A stretch of DNA of 64,000 nt from Dyadobacter jiangsuensis (GTDB lineage Bacteria; Bacteroidota; Bacteroidia; Cytophagales; Spirosomataceae), in NCBI RefSeq assembly GCF_003014695.1, contig NZ_PYAS01000013.1, positions 1 to 64,000 of the forward strand, in the 5' to 3' direction. Below are positions 1-8,706 of this stretch, piece by piece (the first letter of the stretch is position 1; each line of letters starts with the position of its first letter). Made by a program: the position numbers and the translations under genes. The notes beneath the pieces were generated by a model. It ran no database searches and was not told the DNA's origin. It saw only the letters and a program-made list of their open reading frames with translations.

Positions 1-115
1 TGACCCCTTGTTAATTTAACCAGGCTTCTATCAGTCTCAAAAATCCAAAAAGCCTATTTACAGCCAAATTGACTCGGGCCTTTTTAGTCAGCCCCTAAAC
101 AGCTTGGATTCCCGA

Positions 116-865
116 TTACAGTTTCCTTACCGACCAAACGATGCCATTGGTAGTACCGGCACCACCTAAATTGAGGTTAAGCGTGAGACCGTCTGCCACG
201 TATTGAAGGTCCAGAACGTCACCGGCATTCAGTGGAAGATCGCCGGCGACTACCACCGTACCGCTACCCAAAATGGCCCGCAATGTCAGCACCAACACCA
301 CGTTGACGTTGAGAATCGGGAAAAGACCCGTCAAAGTCTCGTTACCATTCACCCGCAAGGCGATCCTGGGATCTACGCTGGCTCCCAAGGCTATCGAAAT
401 CGCTGCGGTAGTTGTGTAGTTAACGTTGGCTGATACACGGTATCTGCCTGTCGTCGGAACAGTATAAGTTCCGGCGCCGGTGTTCAGCCCGGTTCCGTCG
501 GAATACAAAGTACTGTATCCCGTAATCGCGCTGTTTGCATTGACAGTCAAAGAACTCAGCGTAGCGGTAAAACCAGCAGCGGTAGTCGGAGCGCCATACA
601 TGAAAGGTTGCCATGTTGCACCATCAAAATACCAGAAACCGGCGGCGCCGTTGGTCTGATAAACGAGCAGGCCGGTCGCCGGGCTGGCGATGCCTGTCCG
701 TTCGGTATCGGTCATACGCGGGATCAGGAGCCCTTTCGTAGTCGAGGTAACATCCAGCTGTGCACTGGCGTTCGGAGAGATCGTTCCGACACCTACCTGG
801 GCATACACCGTAAAGGTTAGTAGCACAAGCAGGCCTGTTAGTAGCAGTTGATAGTTTTTTTTCAT
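116..865 (-). CDS. Secreted protein with C1q-like C-terminal domain
   Basis: A 249-residue exported protein of unknown function. Residues 1-22 form a Sec signal peptide ending in VYAQ. Residues 23-90 are a conserved Bacteroidota leader (VGVGTISPNASAQLDV, then TGLLVYQTN and WYFDGATWQPF) that is also present in the next gene upstream in transcription. The remainder, with TVPTTGRYRVSANVNY, a later LRVNG and LNAGDVLDLQY, looks like a C1q/TNF-type jelly roll; that is pattern recognition and not a search result. It is the last gene of a three-gene leftward group (2739-116). The low-charge, Thr/Ala/Gly-rich composition fits a surface or fibre-tip protein. The role, perhaps adhesion or trimeric recognition, is inference. 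Confidence 0.7.
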   Translation of the reverse strand: MKKNYQLLLTGLLVLLTFTVYAQVGVGTISPNASAQLDVTSTTKGLLIPRMTDTERTGIASPATGLLVYQTNGAAGFWYFDGATWQPFMYGAPTTAAGFTATLSSLTVNANSAITGYSTLYSDGTGLNTGAGTYTVPTTGRYRVSANVNYTTTAAISIALGASVDPRIALRVNGNETLTGLFPILNVNVVLVLTLRAILGSGTVVVAGDLPLNAGDVLDLQYVADGLTLNLNLGGAGTTNGIVWSVRKL

Positions 866-888
866 TGGAATGAGATTCGTGGAAAAGT

Positions 889-919
889 AACAGAGCCCCC
901 GATAAACGGAAGCTCTGTT
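889..919 (-). terminator. Possible hairpin between paralogues
   Basis: An 8-bp inverted repeat (889-896 with 912-919, AACAGAGC/GCTCTGTT) follows the stop of the 932-1753 gene. There is only a weak T-rich tail on the minus strand, so it may attenuate rather than end transcription. Confidence 0.35.
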
Positions 920-931
920 GTCGGATGGTAT

Positions 932-1753
932 TTAGTCGATTCCAACGCCTGCGCTGGCATAGCCGGCAATGGTTGCTGCAATGTCAAGACCCGCTGTAAC
1001 GTCGGCACCGAATACGAGCAGCAACCTTGTTCCCGCTGTAACAGGAATTGAAAGTCCGGTTGTGGTGCCCGAAGAGGTTGTGCCGATTGCGAGAATGCCC
1101 GTCATGGGAGGAGCCAAATTTACCGAAGCACCAGGAACAAGCGTAAAGTTGTTTGATCCAGCCGGAGCCGAGTACAACTGAGCACGTATCGTGATAGTCG
1201 ATCCGACCAGGGCAAGCGCAGCGGTAGTACTGAAATTGCCGGCGATGGAGGTGATCACACCATCACGTGGAACGGAAAATGCCATGTTGGTAAGATTTGT
1301 GGCATTGATTATCCCTCCAACCACTGAAATACCGGGAGCAGAGATTCCAAAACCCATCACTGTGCGGGTATTAAGCAGACCTCCGAGTACCGTGGTCAAA
1401 ACAGCAGGGGTGCCGGACGCATACGGAATGATAGCACCTCCTCCGGCTGTGGTGGATACGAACGGAACCCAGGCGGTACCATTGTAGTAGTAAAAGCCCG
1501 GAGTTGAGTCAGTTTGGAAAATCAAAAGACCAGTAGCCGGGCTTGCGATCAAATTCCGCTCAGCCACGGTCATTCTTGGCGCAAGCAAGCCTTTTGTTGT
1601 GGATTGAACGTCCAACTGGGCACTGGCGTTAGGGCTGATAGTCCCGATCCCCACCTGAGCTTGCACGCTGAATGTGAGCAATACGAACAATGCAGTCAAC
1701 AGTGTCCCTTTCAAAGCGGATGAAAGAGAATCACATTTGTATAGTTTTTTCAT
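932..1753 (-). CDS. Secreted protein with BclB-exosporium-type C-terminal domain
   Basis: A 273-residue exported protein. The signal peptide runs to about residue 32 (TFSVQAQ). Residues 33-100 repeat the leader of the neighbouring 116-865 protein (VGIGTISPNASAQLDV, ATGLLIFQTD, FYYYNGTAWVPF). From about residue 103 the sequence differs: GGGAIIPYASG, MGFGISAPG, FSVPRDGVITSIAG, STTAALALVG, IPVTAGTRLLLVF and GYASAGVGI. These match my memory of the C-terminal domain of Bacillus collagen-like exosporium proteins (BclB/ExsJ type, TIGR03721), a TNF-like jelly roll that forms trimer tips. There is no collagen Gly-X-Y stalk here. A surface structural or recognition role is inference. Confidence 0.7.
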   Translation of the reverse strand: MKKLYKCDSLSSALKGTLLTALFVLLTFSVQAQVGIGTISPNASAQLDVQSTTKGLLAPRMTVAERNLIASPATGLLIFQTDSTPGFYYYNGTAWVPFVSTTAGGGAIIPYASGTPAVLTTVLGGLLNTRTVMGFGISAPGISVVGGIINATNLTNMAFSVPRDGVITSIAGNFSTTAALALVGSTITIRAQLYSAPAGSNNFTLVPGASVNLAPPMTGILAIGTTSSGTTTGLSIPVTAGTRLLLVFGADVTAGLDIAATIAGYASAGVGID

Positions 1754-1767
1754 GAGGTTGCGATAGT

Positions 1768-2739
1768 TTAGTGTTTTATGATTTTGATAACCTGGATGGT
1801 ACCACTGGTTGTCTCAACCTTTACCAGATAGGTTCCGGCGGGGTAGTTTTTTAGGCTAACCTCCTGGCCTGGTTTAGGTTTTGATAGTTCCAGAAACTGG
1901 CGGCCGGTTAAATCCGTCATTTTTACACTAGCGAGCGCTTCTTTGGAACCGATCAGCAGCTTGTCGACAACCGGGTTCGGGTATGCACTGATCAGCCCGG
2001 CAGATCCCAACCGGATCGACTCTATTTTGCTGTAAGCAAAGCTGCCGTCGGTGTCCACCATTTTCAGCCGATAATACTGCGTGCCATAGCGTTCGGCTGC
2101 GTCGTCGAAGGAGTAGTCCTTTTTCGAGTTACTTTCTTTTGCCGCATTGATAGTGCCCAGTACTTTCCATTTTTTAGCATCCTCACTTTGCTGAATCTCG
2201 AAGAAATCACTGTTTTTCTCCTCGGAAGTCTGCCAGTAAAGCACTGTTCTGTTCTCCACACGTTTCAAATCGAAGCTAACCAGGTTCACAGGCAATGCAT
2301 TTTCCTGTGCCGCGGTGAGCGACGTGAAATTCGTAAGCGGCAGGGTGTTGGAAATGTAGTGTTGCCCTACATTGACCGTACTGCCCGTGGTTGACGTAAA
2401 AGTGGCATTGCCATGCGTGAGTTGTAACGTGCTTTCGGTGTTGCCATTCAGCTCCGAACCACGGTAGAAGAAACCTGCAACTCCTATGAAATCCACCGGC
2501 GTAGTAAAATTGTAAACCCTGGCGATACTGGGTGGTGAGCCCGGAATCGGCGTTGGCGAAATCGTAAGCGTTTGCGAAGCGATAGTGAAATCGACGCTGG
2601 GGAGCAGCGTAAGACTGTCGATGAAGACTTGCGTGTTCTGGCCGATAAAGAAACCATCAGTTCCTGCTGTAAACTGTGCGTGTGCGGCCATTGTTGGAAG
2701 TAATGCCAACTGGCAAAAAAGCAGATAGCGTTTCATCAT
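1768..2739 (-). CDS. Type IX secreted protein with type A sorting domain
   Basis: A 323-residue secreted protein. It starts MMKRYLLFCQ with a signal peptide ending near MAAHAQ. The first ~150 residues are a Thr/Ser-rich beta domain that I cannot assign. Residues about 155-240 (PVNLVSFDLKR, VLYWQTSEEKN, YYRLKMVDTDG) are the immunoglobulin-like spacer commonly found before T9SS sorting domains. Residues ~250-323 are the type A sorting domain (AYPNPVVDKL, LTGRQ, YPAGTYLVKV), which the PorU sortase would cleave. It heads the three-gene leftward group, only 14 bp before the BclB-like gene, so the three may be co-expressed surface components. Confidence 0.8.
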   Translation of the reverse strand: MMKRYLLFCQLALLPTMAAHAQFTAGTDGFFIGQNTQVFIDSLTLLPSVDFTIASQTLTISPTPIPGSPPSIARVYNFTTPVDFIGVAGFFYRGSELNGNTESTLQLTHGNATFTSTTGSTVNVGQHYISNTLPLTNFTSLTAAQENALPVNLVSFDLKRVENRTVLYWQTSEEKNSDFFEIQQSEDAKKWKVLGTINAAKESNSKKDYSFDDAAERYGTQYYRLKMVDTDGSFAYSKIESIRLGSAGLISAYPNPVVDKLLIGSKEALASVKMTDLTGRQFLELSKPKPGQEVSLKNYPAGTYLVKVETTSGTIQVIKIIKH

Positions 2740-3060
2740 AGTGATCGAGATTAAGTGTAAAAGGAAAACGTGACTAATGTGATAATGAACTAAATGTATA
2801 TAAATATTTAAAGAATATAAGAATTACAAATAAAATTATTTCTACTGATATGTGTCCGATGTGAACTTAGTTTGTAGAGATATATTTACTTTTCGGTAAA
2901 AGGGACTATCGATGGCCGATTATTTTTTCGGAAAAAATTAGGGTAAGGCATCATAAGGTTGTCGGTTTGTTGCATGCGGTACTTACCGGTACGCTTGAAG
3001 GCCTGCAAGGAGATCGGGTACTGTGTGCATTTAGACAATTATTTCTCAAATGCATTACCC
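2740..3060. other. Divergent AT-rich intergenic region
   Basis: This 321-bp gap separates the leftward gene group from the rightward repeat-protein gene and is strongly AT-rich between about 2760 and 2940. It should hold promoters for both directions, but I find no exact TAnnTTTG box at good spacing on either strand and no convincing ORF. A weak TTG start at 2959 would add 34 untypical residues to the next gene and is not used. Confidence 0.5.
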
Positions 3061-4161
3061 ATGAAAAATTTGCTTTTTAATCCATCCCGTCTATTCTTCA
3101 TCAGCATACTACTGATCACCTGTTCATTCGGCGCGGTAGCGCAACGAGACAGTTCTGCTGCAGTGCACATCGGTTTCATTTACCCGGTAAGCTCGAACGG
3201 CAAGCATGCTGCTTCCATTACCAACCGGTTTTCGCTCCATGCCATCGCCGGACTTTCCAAGGCCGAGACGGGCGCATCCATTGCGGGTGTAGCCAATGTA
3301 GTGAAGCAAAACGTAAGCGGTGGACAAATCGCCGGTGCCGTGAATGTGATCGGAGGATCTGCGAGCGGTGCACAAATCTCGGGCGTGGCCAACGTGATCG
3401 GCGGTGGAGCGACGGGTGCTCAGCTTGCAGGCTTTTCCAATATTACAGGTGGCGAAGCGAAGGGTGCACAGGTGGCGGGTTTTCTGAATCTCTCCGATGC
3501 ATCGGGAGCGGCGCAGGTGGCCGGTTTTGCGAATATTGCCAAAAAGGACGCAAAAGGACTGCAGCTCGCCGGTTTTCTCAACAAAGGCCGCGATGTGAAT
3601 GCGCAGGTAGCAGGTTTTGCAAACGTCGCTAAGAAAGTGAAAGGAATCCAGCTGGCCGGTTTGATCAATATTGCCGACAGCAGCGATTACCCGATCGCGA
3701 TCTTCAACTTTATCAAAAACGGCGAGAAATCGGTTGCCCTTACGATCGACGAAACAATGACGGGCATTGTGTCCTTCCGCTCAGGCGGGCGCGTGCTGTA
3801 CGGTATCGCTGGGATCGGTTATAATTTCAAAGACAATCCGAAAGCTATGTATGCCGCGGAAGGTGGTTTGGGGGCACACATACCATTAGCCAGTAGCCTG
3901 CGGATTAATCTGGAGGCGGTAGGTACCACGCTGACCGATTTCCACGGTGGGAGCTACAACAAAAACTCGCTTCGCATACTACCTGCATTGAAATTAGGCA
4001 GCCGTTTCGAGGCATTCGCCGGGCCGACGCTCAATTACGTCTCCTATGATCGCGAAAATGACTATGATTTTATCAAAAAATACATCTGGAAGAACAACAG
4101 TTCCAAAGATTTCCAGGGATTGTTCGTAGGGTTTAACGTAGGCATGCAGTACATATTCTGA
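3061..4161 (+). CDS. LA_2272-type surface repeat protein
   Basis: A 366-residue exported protein. The ATG at 3061 is chosen because it begins a clean signal peptide (MKNLLFNPSR to GAVAQ). Residues ~60-200 hold about nine tandem units of 14-17 residues with the pattern Q-[ILV]-[AS]-G-[VFA]-x-N-[ILV], for example QLAGFSNITGGEAKGA and QVAGFANIAKKDAKGL. This is the pattern of the LA_2272 surface-repeat family and would form a regular beta-solenoid or a barrel-associated sheet. The C-terminal ~150 residues (YGIAGIGYNF, FEAFAGPTLNYVSYD, GLFVGFNVGMQYIF) look like outer-membrane beta-strands ending in an aromatic residue. The stop overlaps the next start by one base, so it is translationally coupled to the acyltransferase. 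Confidence 0.75.
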   Translation: MKNLLFNPSRLFFISILLITCSFGAVAQRDSSAAVHIGFIYPVSSNGKHAASITNRFSLHAIAGLSKAETGASIAGVANVVKQNVSGGQIAGAVNVIGGSASGAQISGVANVIGGGATGAQLAGFSNITGGEAKGAQVAGFLNLSDASGAAQVAGFANIAKKDAKGLQLAGFLNKGRDVNAQVAGFANVAKKVKGIQLAGLINIADSSDYPIAIFNFIKNGEKSVALTIDETMTGIVSFRSGGRVLYGIAGIGYNFKDNPKAMYAAEGGLGAHIPLASSLRINLEAVGTTLTDFHGGSYNKNSLRILPALKLGSRFEAFAGPTLNYVSYDRENDYDFIKKYIWKNNSSKDFQGLFVGFNVGMQYIF

Positions 4162-5030
4162 TGCAGGCGCTACGGTTCAGGCTGGCCCTATGGGGCTGGC
4201 GTTCCCTCTCTGACCTGATTTTCCTGGTCCTGTTCCGGCTCTGGCAATATCGCCGCAACATGGTGCTGCTGAATATGGCCCGCTGCTTCCCGACGCGTTC
4301 GGAAAAGGAAATCAGGCAAATGGTGACCGCCTATTTCCGCCACCTCGCCGATCTCATCGTGGAACCGTTCATGATCGGCGGCGCTGCCCGCGGTAGCCTC
4401 GGAAATTTAGTACACTACGAGAATACCGCGCTCATCGAGCGGCTTTTGCACGAGAAAAAGCATATTGTGCTGATGGCCTCACATTATGGGAGCTGGGAAT
4501 ATCTGCTGTCACTCCCGCTGCAAACCGATTGCCAGGTACTGGCCGCGTACTCGCCGGTTTCGAACAAATGGATTGATAACCTGCTGCTGAAAATGCGCGG
4601 ACGGTTCGGAGCGGTGATGATCCCGAAATCGGAGTGGTACCGACGCACGTTGGGCTGGAATGCCGAGTCGTCCGCGATTTTTGTCACGATCGCCGATCAG
4701 CGTCCGCCGGAGTCGGGCAAATACTACCTCAATTTCATGAACCGGAAGACCTTCGTGCAGTCGGGTGCGGCGCGCATTGCCGTGCATCGCGATTGCGCGG
4801 TGGTGTACCTGGATGTTACCCGGCGAGCGCGCAATGCCTACGATTTCAGGTTTCGGCTGATCACCTCCCAGCCGCGCGAACTCGGCGAGGCAGGTATTAT
4901 GGAACATTACTATAAAGCCCTGGAAAACACCATCGAACGGCAGCCGGAGTTTTGGCTTTGGTCACACAACCGATGGAAATTTCATTCGAGGCAGGGCCAG
5001 AAGCCGGTCAATGCGTTGAAATTGTTGTAA
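4161..5030 (+). CDS. LpxL/HtrB-family lysophospholipid acyltransferase
   Basis: A 289-residue protein of the lipid A late-acyltransferase family, which transfers an acyl chain to lipid A or a related lipid at the inner membrane. The catalytic HX4E motif is visible as H108-YGSW-E113, with the family context LMASHYGSWE. A hydrophobic stretch near residues 10-28 is the probable membrane anchor. VTIADQRPPESGKYYLNFMNR (read as the acceptor-side loop, residues ~175-195) and the C-terminal WLWSHNRWK are typical of the family. The start overlaps the stop of the repeat protein (ATGA-type junction), so the two are probably made together. Whether the acceptor is lipid A or an ornithine-type lipid cannot be told. 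Confidence 0.85.
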   Translation: MQALRFRLALWGWRSLSDLIFLVLFRLWQYRRNMVLLNMARCFPTRSEKEIRQMVTAYFRHLADLIVEPFMIGGAARGSLGNLVHYENTALIERLLHEKKHIVLMASHYGSWEYLLSLPLQTDCQVLAAYSPVSNKWIDNLLLKMRGRFGAVMIPKSEWYRRTLGWNAESSAIFVTIADQRPPESGKYYLNFMNRKTFVQSGAARIAVHRDCAVVYLDVTRRARNAYDFRFRLITSQPRELGEAGIMEHYYKALENTIERQPEFWLWSHNRWKFHSRQGQKPVNALKLL

Positions 5031-5186
5031 TATTCAGCAAAGGGTAGGACCTATTCCCCAATAGCTAATTTTTTAACTGATTTTGTAAGTATCTAATAGT
5101 GAATGTTTTGTATGAAATAGGTTTAGCCGGGAACCATAATTTTACAGGGGGGCGGTCAAACCAATTATTTACTAAAACAAAGCATT

Positions 5187-5672
5187 ATGAGAAAATTAGC
5201 ATTCATGGGTGTGTTTGTGATCGCCGGGATGGTGGCAGCATGTAATGACGACGACGACGCGACAGACCCAACTCCCGTATTGCCCGAGCTGAAAGTGTCC
5301 ACAACACTCTCCGGTGCAAACGAAGTACCCGCTAATCCATCAACAGCTACCGGTTCAGTAGATGGTACATTGGATCAGGAGACGAGGATTTTGAGCCTTA
5401 ACATCATGTACAGTGACTCCGCGGCGTCGGACTCTGCATCGTCCGACTCGCTATTCGTACCAACCGGCTGGCACATCCACAAAGGATCGCCTGATTCGAC
5501 CGGTGCAGTGGTGATCGACTTCGGCACCGATTTCAAAACACCCTTCGCATTTAAAGACACCCTTACCGAGGCACAAGTGGCCGATCTGAAAGCAGGCTTG
5601 TATTATGTAAACATTCATACAGCCAAATATCCGACCGGCGAGATCAGAGGTCAGTTGAAAGCTGAGGAATAA
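5187..5672 (+). CDS. CHRD-domain lipoprotein
   Basis: A 161-residue lipoprotein. The signal peptide ends at C19, followed by NDDDD; an acidic run right after the lipid-carrying cysteine is the usual Bacteroidota surface-export signal. Residues ~38-160 form a CHRD (chordin) domain: LSGANEVPANPS, GWHIHKGSPDSTG, VNIHTAKYPTGEIRGQL. The two His-containing segments (WHIH, NIH) are conserved in this domain, whose biochemical role in bacteria is unknown. A Ser/Asp-rich insert (SDSAASDSASSDS) sits mid-domain. It is followed by a terminator shared with alaS. Confidence 0.8.
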   Translation: MRKLAFMGVFVIAGMVAACNDDDDATDPTPVLPELKVSTTLSGANEVPANPSTATGSVDGTLDQETRILSLNIMYSDSAASDSASSDSLFVPTGWHIHKGSPDSTGAVVIDFGTDFKTPFAFKDTLTEAQVADLKAGLYYVNIHTAKYPTGEIRGQLKAEE

Positions 5673-5707
5673 CCCGCTGATTCGGCACTCAATGTAGTGC
5701 AAAAAAC

Positions 5708-5740
5708 AAGAGCGGCTCCGTGAGGATGCCGCTCTTTTGT
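5708..5740. terminator. Bidirectional intrinsic terminator
   Basis: A perfect 9-bp stem (5708-5716, AAGAGCGGC, pairs with 5728-5736) has an 11-base loop, with A residues before it and TTGTT after it. It lies between two convergent genes and can end transcription of both the CHRD gene and alaS. Confidence 0.8.
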
Positions 5741-5767
5741 TATGAGCTGATAAGTAGTAATACTAGC

Positions 5768-8428
5768 TTAGAACAGGCCTTTTGCTTTTTCCAGCGCAGT
5801 GTCCAGTCCGCTGGCGTCGGAACCACCCGCTGTGGCGAAGAATGGTTGGCCGCCGCCGCCGCCGCGGATTTCCTTCGCGAGATCTTTCACGATCTTGCCC
5901 GCATTGAGGCCGGTTTCTTGCACGATATTCTCGGCGATGAATACCGAAAGCTGTGGTTTTCCGCCGATTTCGGCACCAAACACGGCGATCAGATTCTCGA
6001 CCTGGTCGCGGAGTTCATATGAGAGTTGTTTCAATGAGTCGGCGCTCGGAACATCCACTTTCTGCACGATCAGGTTGAAGGTGCTGTGGGTTTCCATATT
6101 TTCGATCAACGCCGTTTTCAACGCCTGAATCTTCTCGTTTTCGAGTGAGGTGATCTTCTTCTGCAACGCCGAGCGCTCTTCGATCAGGCTTTCTACGGCT
6201 TTGACAAGGTCCGCCGGGCCTTTGAGCAGGTCTTTGATTTTGTTCAAAGTTTCTTCTTGCTGGCGCATCAGTTCCAATGCTTTCTCTCCGGTTACGGCTT
6301 CCACACGGCGTACACCCGCGGATACCGAACCTTCGGAAATGAATTTGAATACGCCGATCTCGCCTGTGGAAGGCACGTGCGTACCTCCGCAAAGTTCGAA
6401 AGAGAATTTCGGATCGAAGATAATGAGGCGTACGAAATCGCCATATTTCTCACCGAAAGTAGCCGTAGCACCTGCATCCAGCGCCTGCTGAATAGGTACA
6501 TTTCTTCTTTCTTCCAATGCGATATTCCCGCGGATCTTCTCATTCACGCGGTCTTCGATTCGGCGCAGCTCTTCGTCGGTCACTTTCGAGAAGTGGGCGA
6601 AGTCGAAACGCAATACTTCGTCGTTGAGGAACGAACCTTTCTGGCTCACGTGCGTACCCAACACCTCGCGCATGGACGAGAGCATCAAGTGCGTAGCCGA
6701 GTGGTTCGCCTTGATTTTGTTGCGACGGTCAATATCGATTTTGGCAGTGATAATGCCTGCTCCCGATAATGCCTCGTCCAGGTTTTTATCCCGTGAGATA
6801 TGTACAAAAAGATCGTTTTCCTTTTTGGTGTCGACAATCGCAATCCTCCTTCCTCCCTCTTCCTTTTTCTCCCCATTCAAAATAAGCTCGCCAGTGTCCC
6901 CCACTTGTCCCCCCATTTCCGCATAGAAAGGCGTGCGGTCGAGCACGATATGGTATTCTTCGCCAGCCTTGGTTTTTACCTTGCGGTATTTTACAATGTG
7001 GCTGTGTGTTTCTTCAAAATCATAACCCAGGAATTCCACGCCGTCATATTCACGCAGCTCCACCCAGTCGGTCGCTTCTTTGGCAGCATCCTGGCGGGAG
7101 CGTTTTTTCTGCTCGGCCAAGGCATCCTGGTAGCCCGTTTCATCGATCTGGAAGCTCTTTTCACGTGCGATCAACGCGGTAAGGTCCACAGGGAAGCCGA
7201 ACGTATCACTCAGTTCGAACACCTCGTCGCCCGGAATGGTATTGAGGCCGGTTTCTTTCAGTCCGGAAATAATGCTGTCGAGCCTTTTCAAACCCGATTC
7301 GAGCGTGCGCAGGAAGCTTTTTTCCTCTTCCAAAATCACGCGGGTTACAAATTCTTCCTGGTCTTTCAATTCGGTAAATACATCCTTGAACTGCTCGGCC
7401 AATACAGGCACCAGCTTGTGAAAGAACGGCTCCTGGAAGCCCAGGTAGGAGTATCCGTACCGCACAGCGCGACGGAGAATGCGGCGGATCACATAACCCG
7501 CTTTTACGTTGGACGGCAACTGGCCGTCGGTAATCGCGAACGAAACCGCACGGATGTGGTCGGAGATTACGCGCATTGCGATATCCGCGAAAGGCTCGTC
7601 GTTCTGTCCGTATTTTTTACCGGAAAGCGTTTCCAGCACGCCAATCGTGTTTTGGAAAACATCGGTGTCGTAGTTTGATGTCTTTTGCTGAATAGCCATG
7701 CAAAGACGCTCGAAACCCATACCGGTATCGACGTGTGTCGATGGGAGGGGGATCAGCGAACCGTCGGCCTTGCGCTCGAACTGCATGAATACCAGGTTCC
7801 AGATTTCCACCACTTGCGGGTGGTCGTTGTTCACGAGCGATTTGCCCGATACCTCGGCTACCTCGGCCGGCGAACGCAAATCGATATGGATTTCCGAGCA
7901 AGGGCCGCACGGACCGGTGTCGCCCATTTCCCAGAAGTTATCCTTTTTGTTGCCGAGGATAATGCGGTCTTCACCGACGATACCCTTCCAAAGGTCCCAG
8001 GCCTCCTGGTCGAAAGGTACCCCGTCGGCTTCATTGCCTTCAAATACCGATACATACAGCCTGTCTTTCGGCAGTTTGTAAACGTCGGTCAGCAGTTCCC
8101 ACGCCCAGGCAATGGCTTCTTTTTTGAAATAGTCACCAAACGACCAGTTGCCCAGCATTTCGAACATCGTGTGGTGGTAAGTATCAAAACCCACATCTTC
8201 GAGGTCGTTGTGCTTTCCCGACACCCGCAAGCATTTCTGGGTATCCGCGATCCGGCGCGATGGAGGCGTGCCGTTACCGAGGAAAAAGTCCTTGAACTGC
8301 GCCATCCCCGAGTTGTTGAACATCAGCGTGGGATCGTTCTTGGCTACCAGTGGCGCCGAGGGTACTATTAAATGCTCTTTGCTGCGGAAAAAATCAAGAA
8401 AAGCCTGACGTATTTGATGCGAGGTCAT
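5768..8428 (-). CDS. alaS: Alanyl-tRNA synthetase
   Basis: A full-length 886-residue AlaRS, which charges tRNA-Ala with alanine in the cytoplasm. The N-terminus (FLDFFRSKEH, LMFNNSGMAQFKDFFLG, HTMFEMLGNWSFGDYF) is the class II catalytic core. The editing domain carries the zinc-binding NHSATH (HxxxH) and CGGTH motifs near the middle and end of the protein. The C-terminal part (GGGGGQPFFATAGG) is the C-Ala domain. Length is normal for the family. A good Bacteroidota -7 box sits 40 bp before the start. The many open frames on the other strand here are shadows. Confidence 0.98.
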   Translation of the reverse strand: MTSHQIRQAFLDFFRSKEHLIVPSAPLVAKNDPTLMFNNSGMAQFKDFFLGNGTPPSRRIADTQKCLRVSGKHNDLEDVGFDTYHHTMFEMLGNWSFGDYFKKEAIAWAWELLTDVYKLPKDRLYVSVFEGNEADGVPFDQEAWDLWKGIVGEDRIILGNKKDNFWEMGDTGPCGPCSEIHIDLRSPAEVAEVSGKSLVNNDHPQVVEIWNLVFMQFERKADGSLIPLPSTHVDTGMGFERLCMAIQQKTSNYDTDVFQNTIGVLETLSGKKYGQNDEPFADIAMRVISDHIRAVSFAITDGQLPSNVKAGYVIRRILRRAVRYGYSYLGFQEPFFHKLVPVLAEQFKDVFTELKDQEEFVTRVILEEEKSFLRTLESGLKRLDSIISGLKETGLNTIPGDEVFELSDTFGFPVDLTALIAREKSFQIDETGYQDALAEQKKRSRQDAAKEATDWVELREYDGVEFLGYDFEETHSHIVKYRKVKTKAGEEYHIVLDRTPFYAEMGGQVGDTGELILNGEKKEEGGRRIAIVDTKKENDLFVHISRDKNLDEALSGAGIITAKIDIDRRNKIKANHSATHLMLSSMREVLGTHVSQKGSFLNDEVLRFDFAHFSKVTDEELRRIEDRVNEKIRGNIALEERRNVPIQQALDAGATATFGEKYGDFVRLIIFDPKFSFELCGGTHVPSTGEIGVFKFISEGSVSAGVRRVEAVTGEKALELMRQQEETLNKIKDLLKGPADLVKAVESLIEERSALQKKITSLENEKIQALKTALIENMETHSTFNLIVQKVDVPSADSLKQLSYELRDQVENLIAVFGAEIGGKPQLSVFIAENIVQETGLNAGKIVKDLAKEIRGGGGGQPFFATAGGSDASGLDTALEKAKGLF

Positions 8429-8467
8429 TGTGTCTGTTTTGGTACTATATCATCGTGAAATTTGCCG

Positions 8468-8475
8468 CAAAGGTA
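8468..8475 (-). promoter_or_regulatory. Probable alaS -7 box
   Basis: On the minus strand TACCTTTG is a perfect match to the Bacteroidota -7 consensus TAnnTTTG, followed by CGGCAAA. It would give a leader of about 35 nt before the alaS ATG at 8428. No TTTG lies at the ideal upstream spacing, so the -33 element is weak. Confidence 0.6.
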
Positions 8476-8706
8476 CACAGTTGCATTGAGATTAAGTTAC
8501 TACGGCTCCGCATATTCCAAATTTCAACCTACCCCACAGTACAGGATGGCTTTTTTTAAAATAATTTTCTAATGACTCCAAAAGTGAGTATAAACCCTGA
8601 AACGCCTCCTTTTTTACTCATAAAGCTTAACAAACAAATAATACCCAGGATGGTTTAAATCCGGATTTCTGTTTGCTAGGCCCTAAAATTCAATCTACTA
8701 ATATCG

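Noticed and set aside
1..115. Possible terminator or gene end at the left edge
   Set aside because: There is only a weak imperfect pairing of AAAAAGCC with GGCCTTTTT over a long loop; it may end the first leftward gene, but the support is too slight to list as a feature.
2959..3060. TTG-started N-terminal extension of the repeat protein
   Set aside because: The 34 added residues (Cys-rich, uncharacteristic) would hide a textbook signal peptide that begins at ATG 3061.
5720..8408. Several long frames opposite alaS
   Set aside because: They are shadows created by codon bias of a certain 886-residue alaS gene and look like no protein family.
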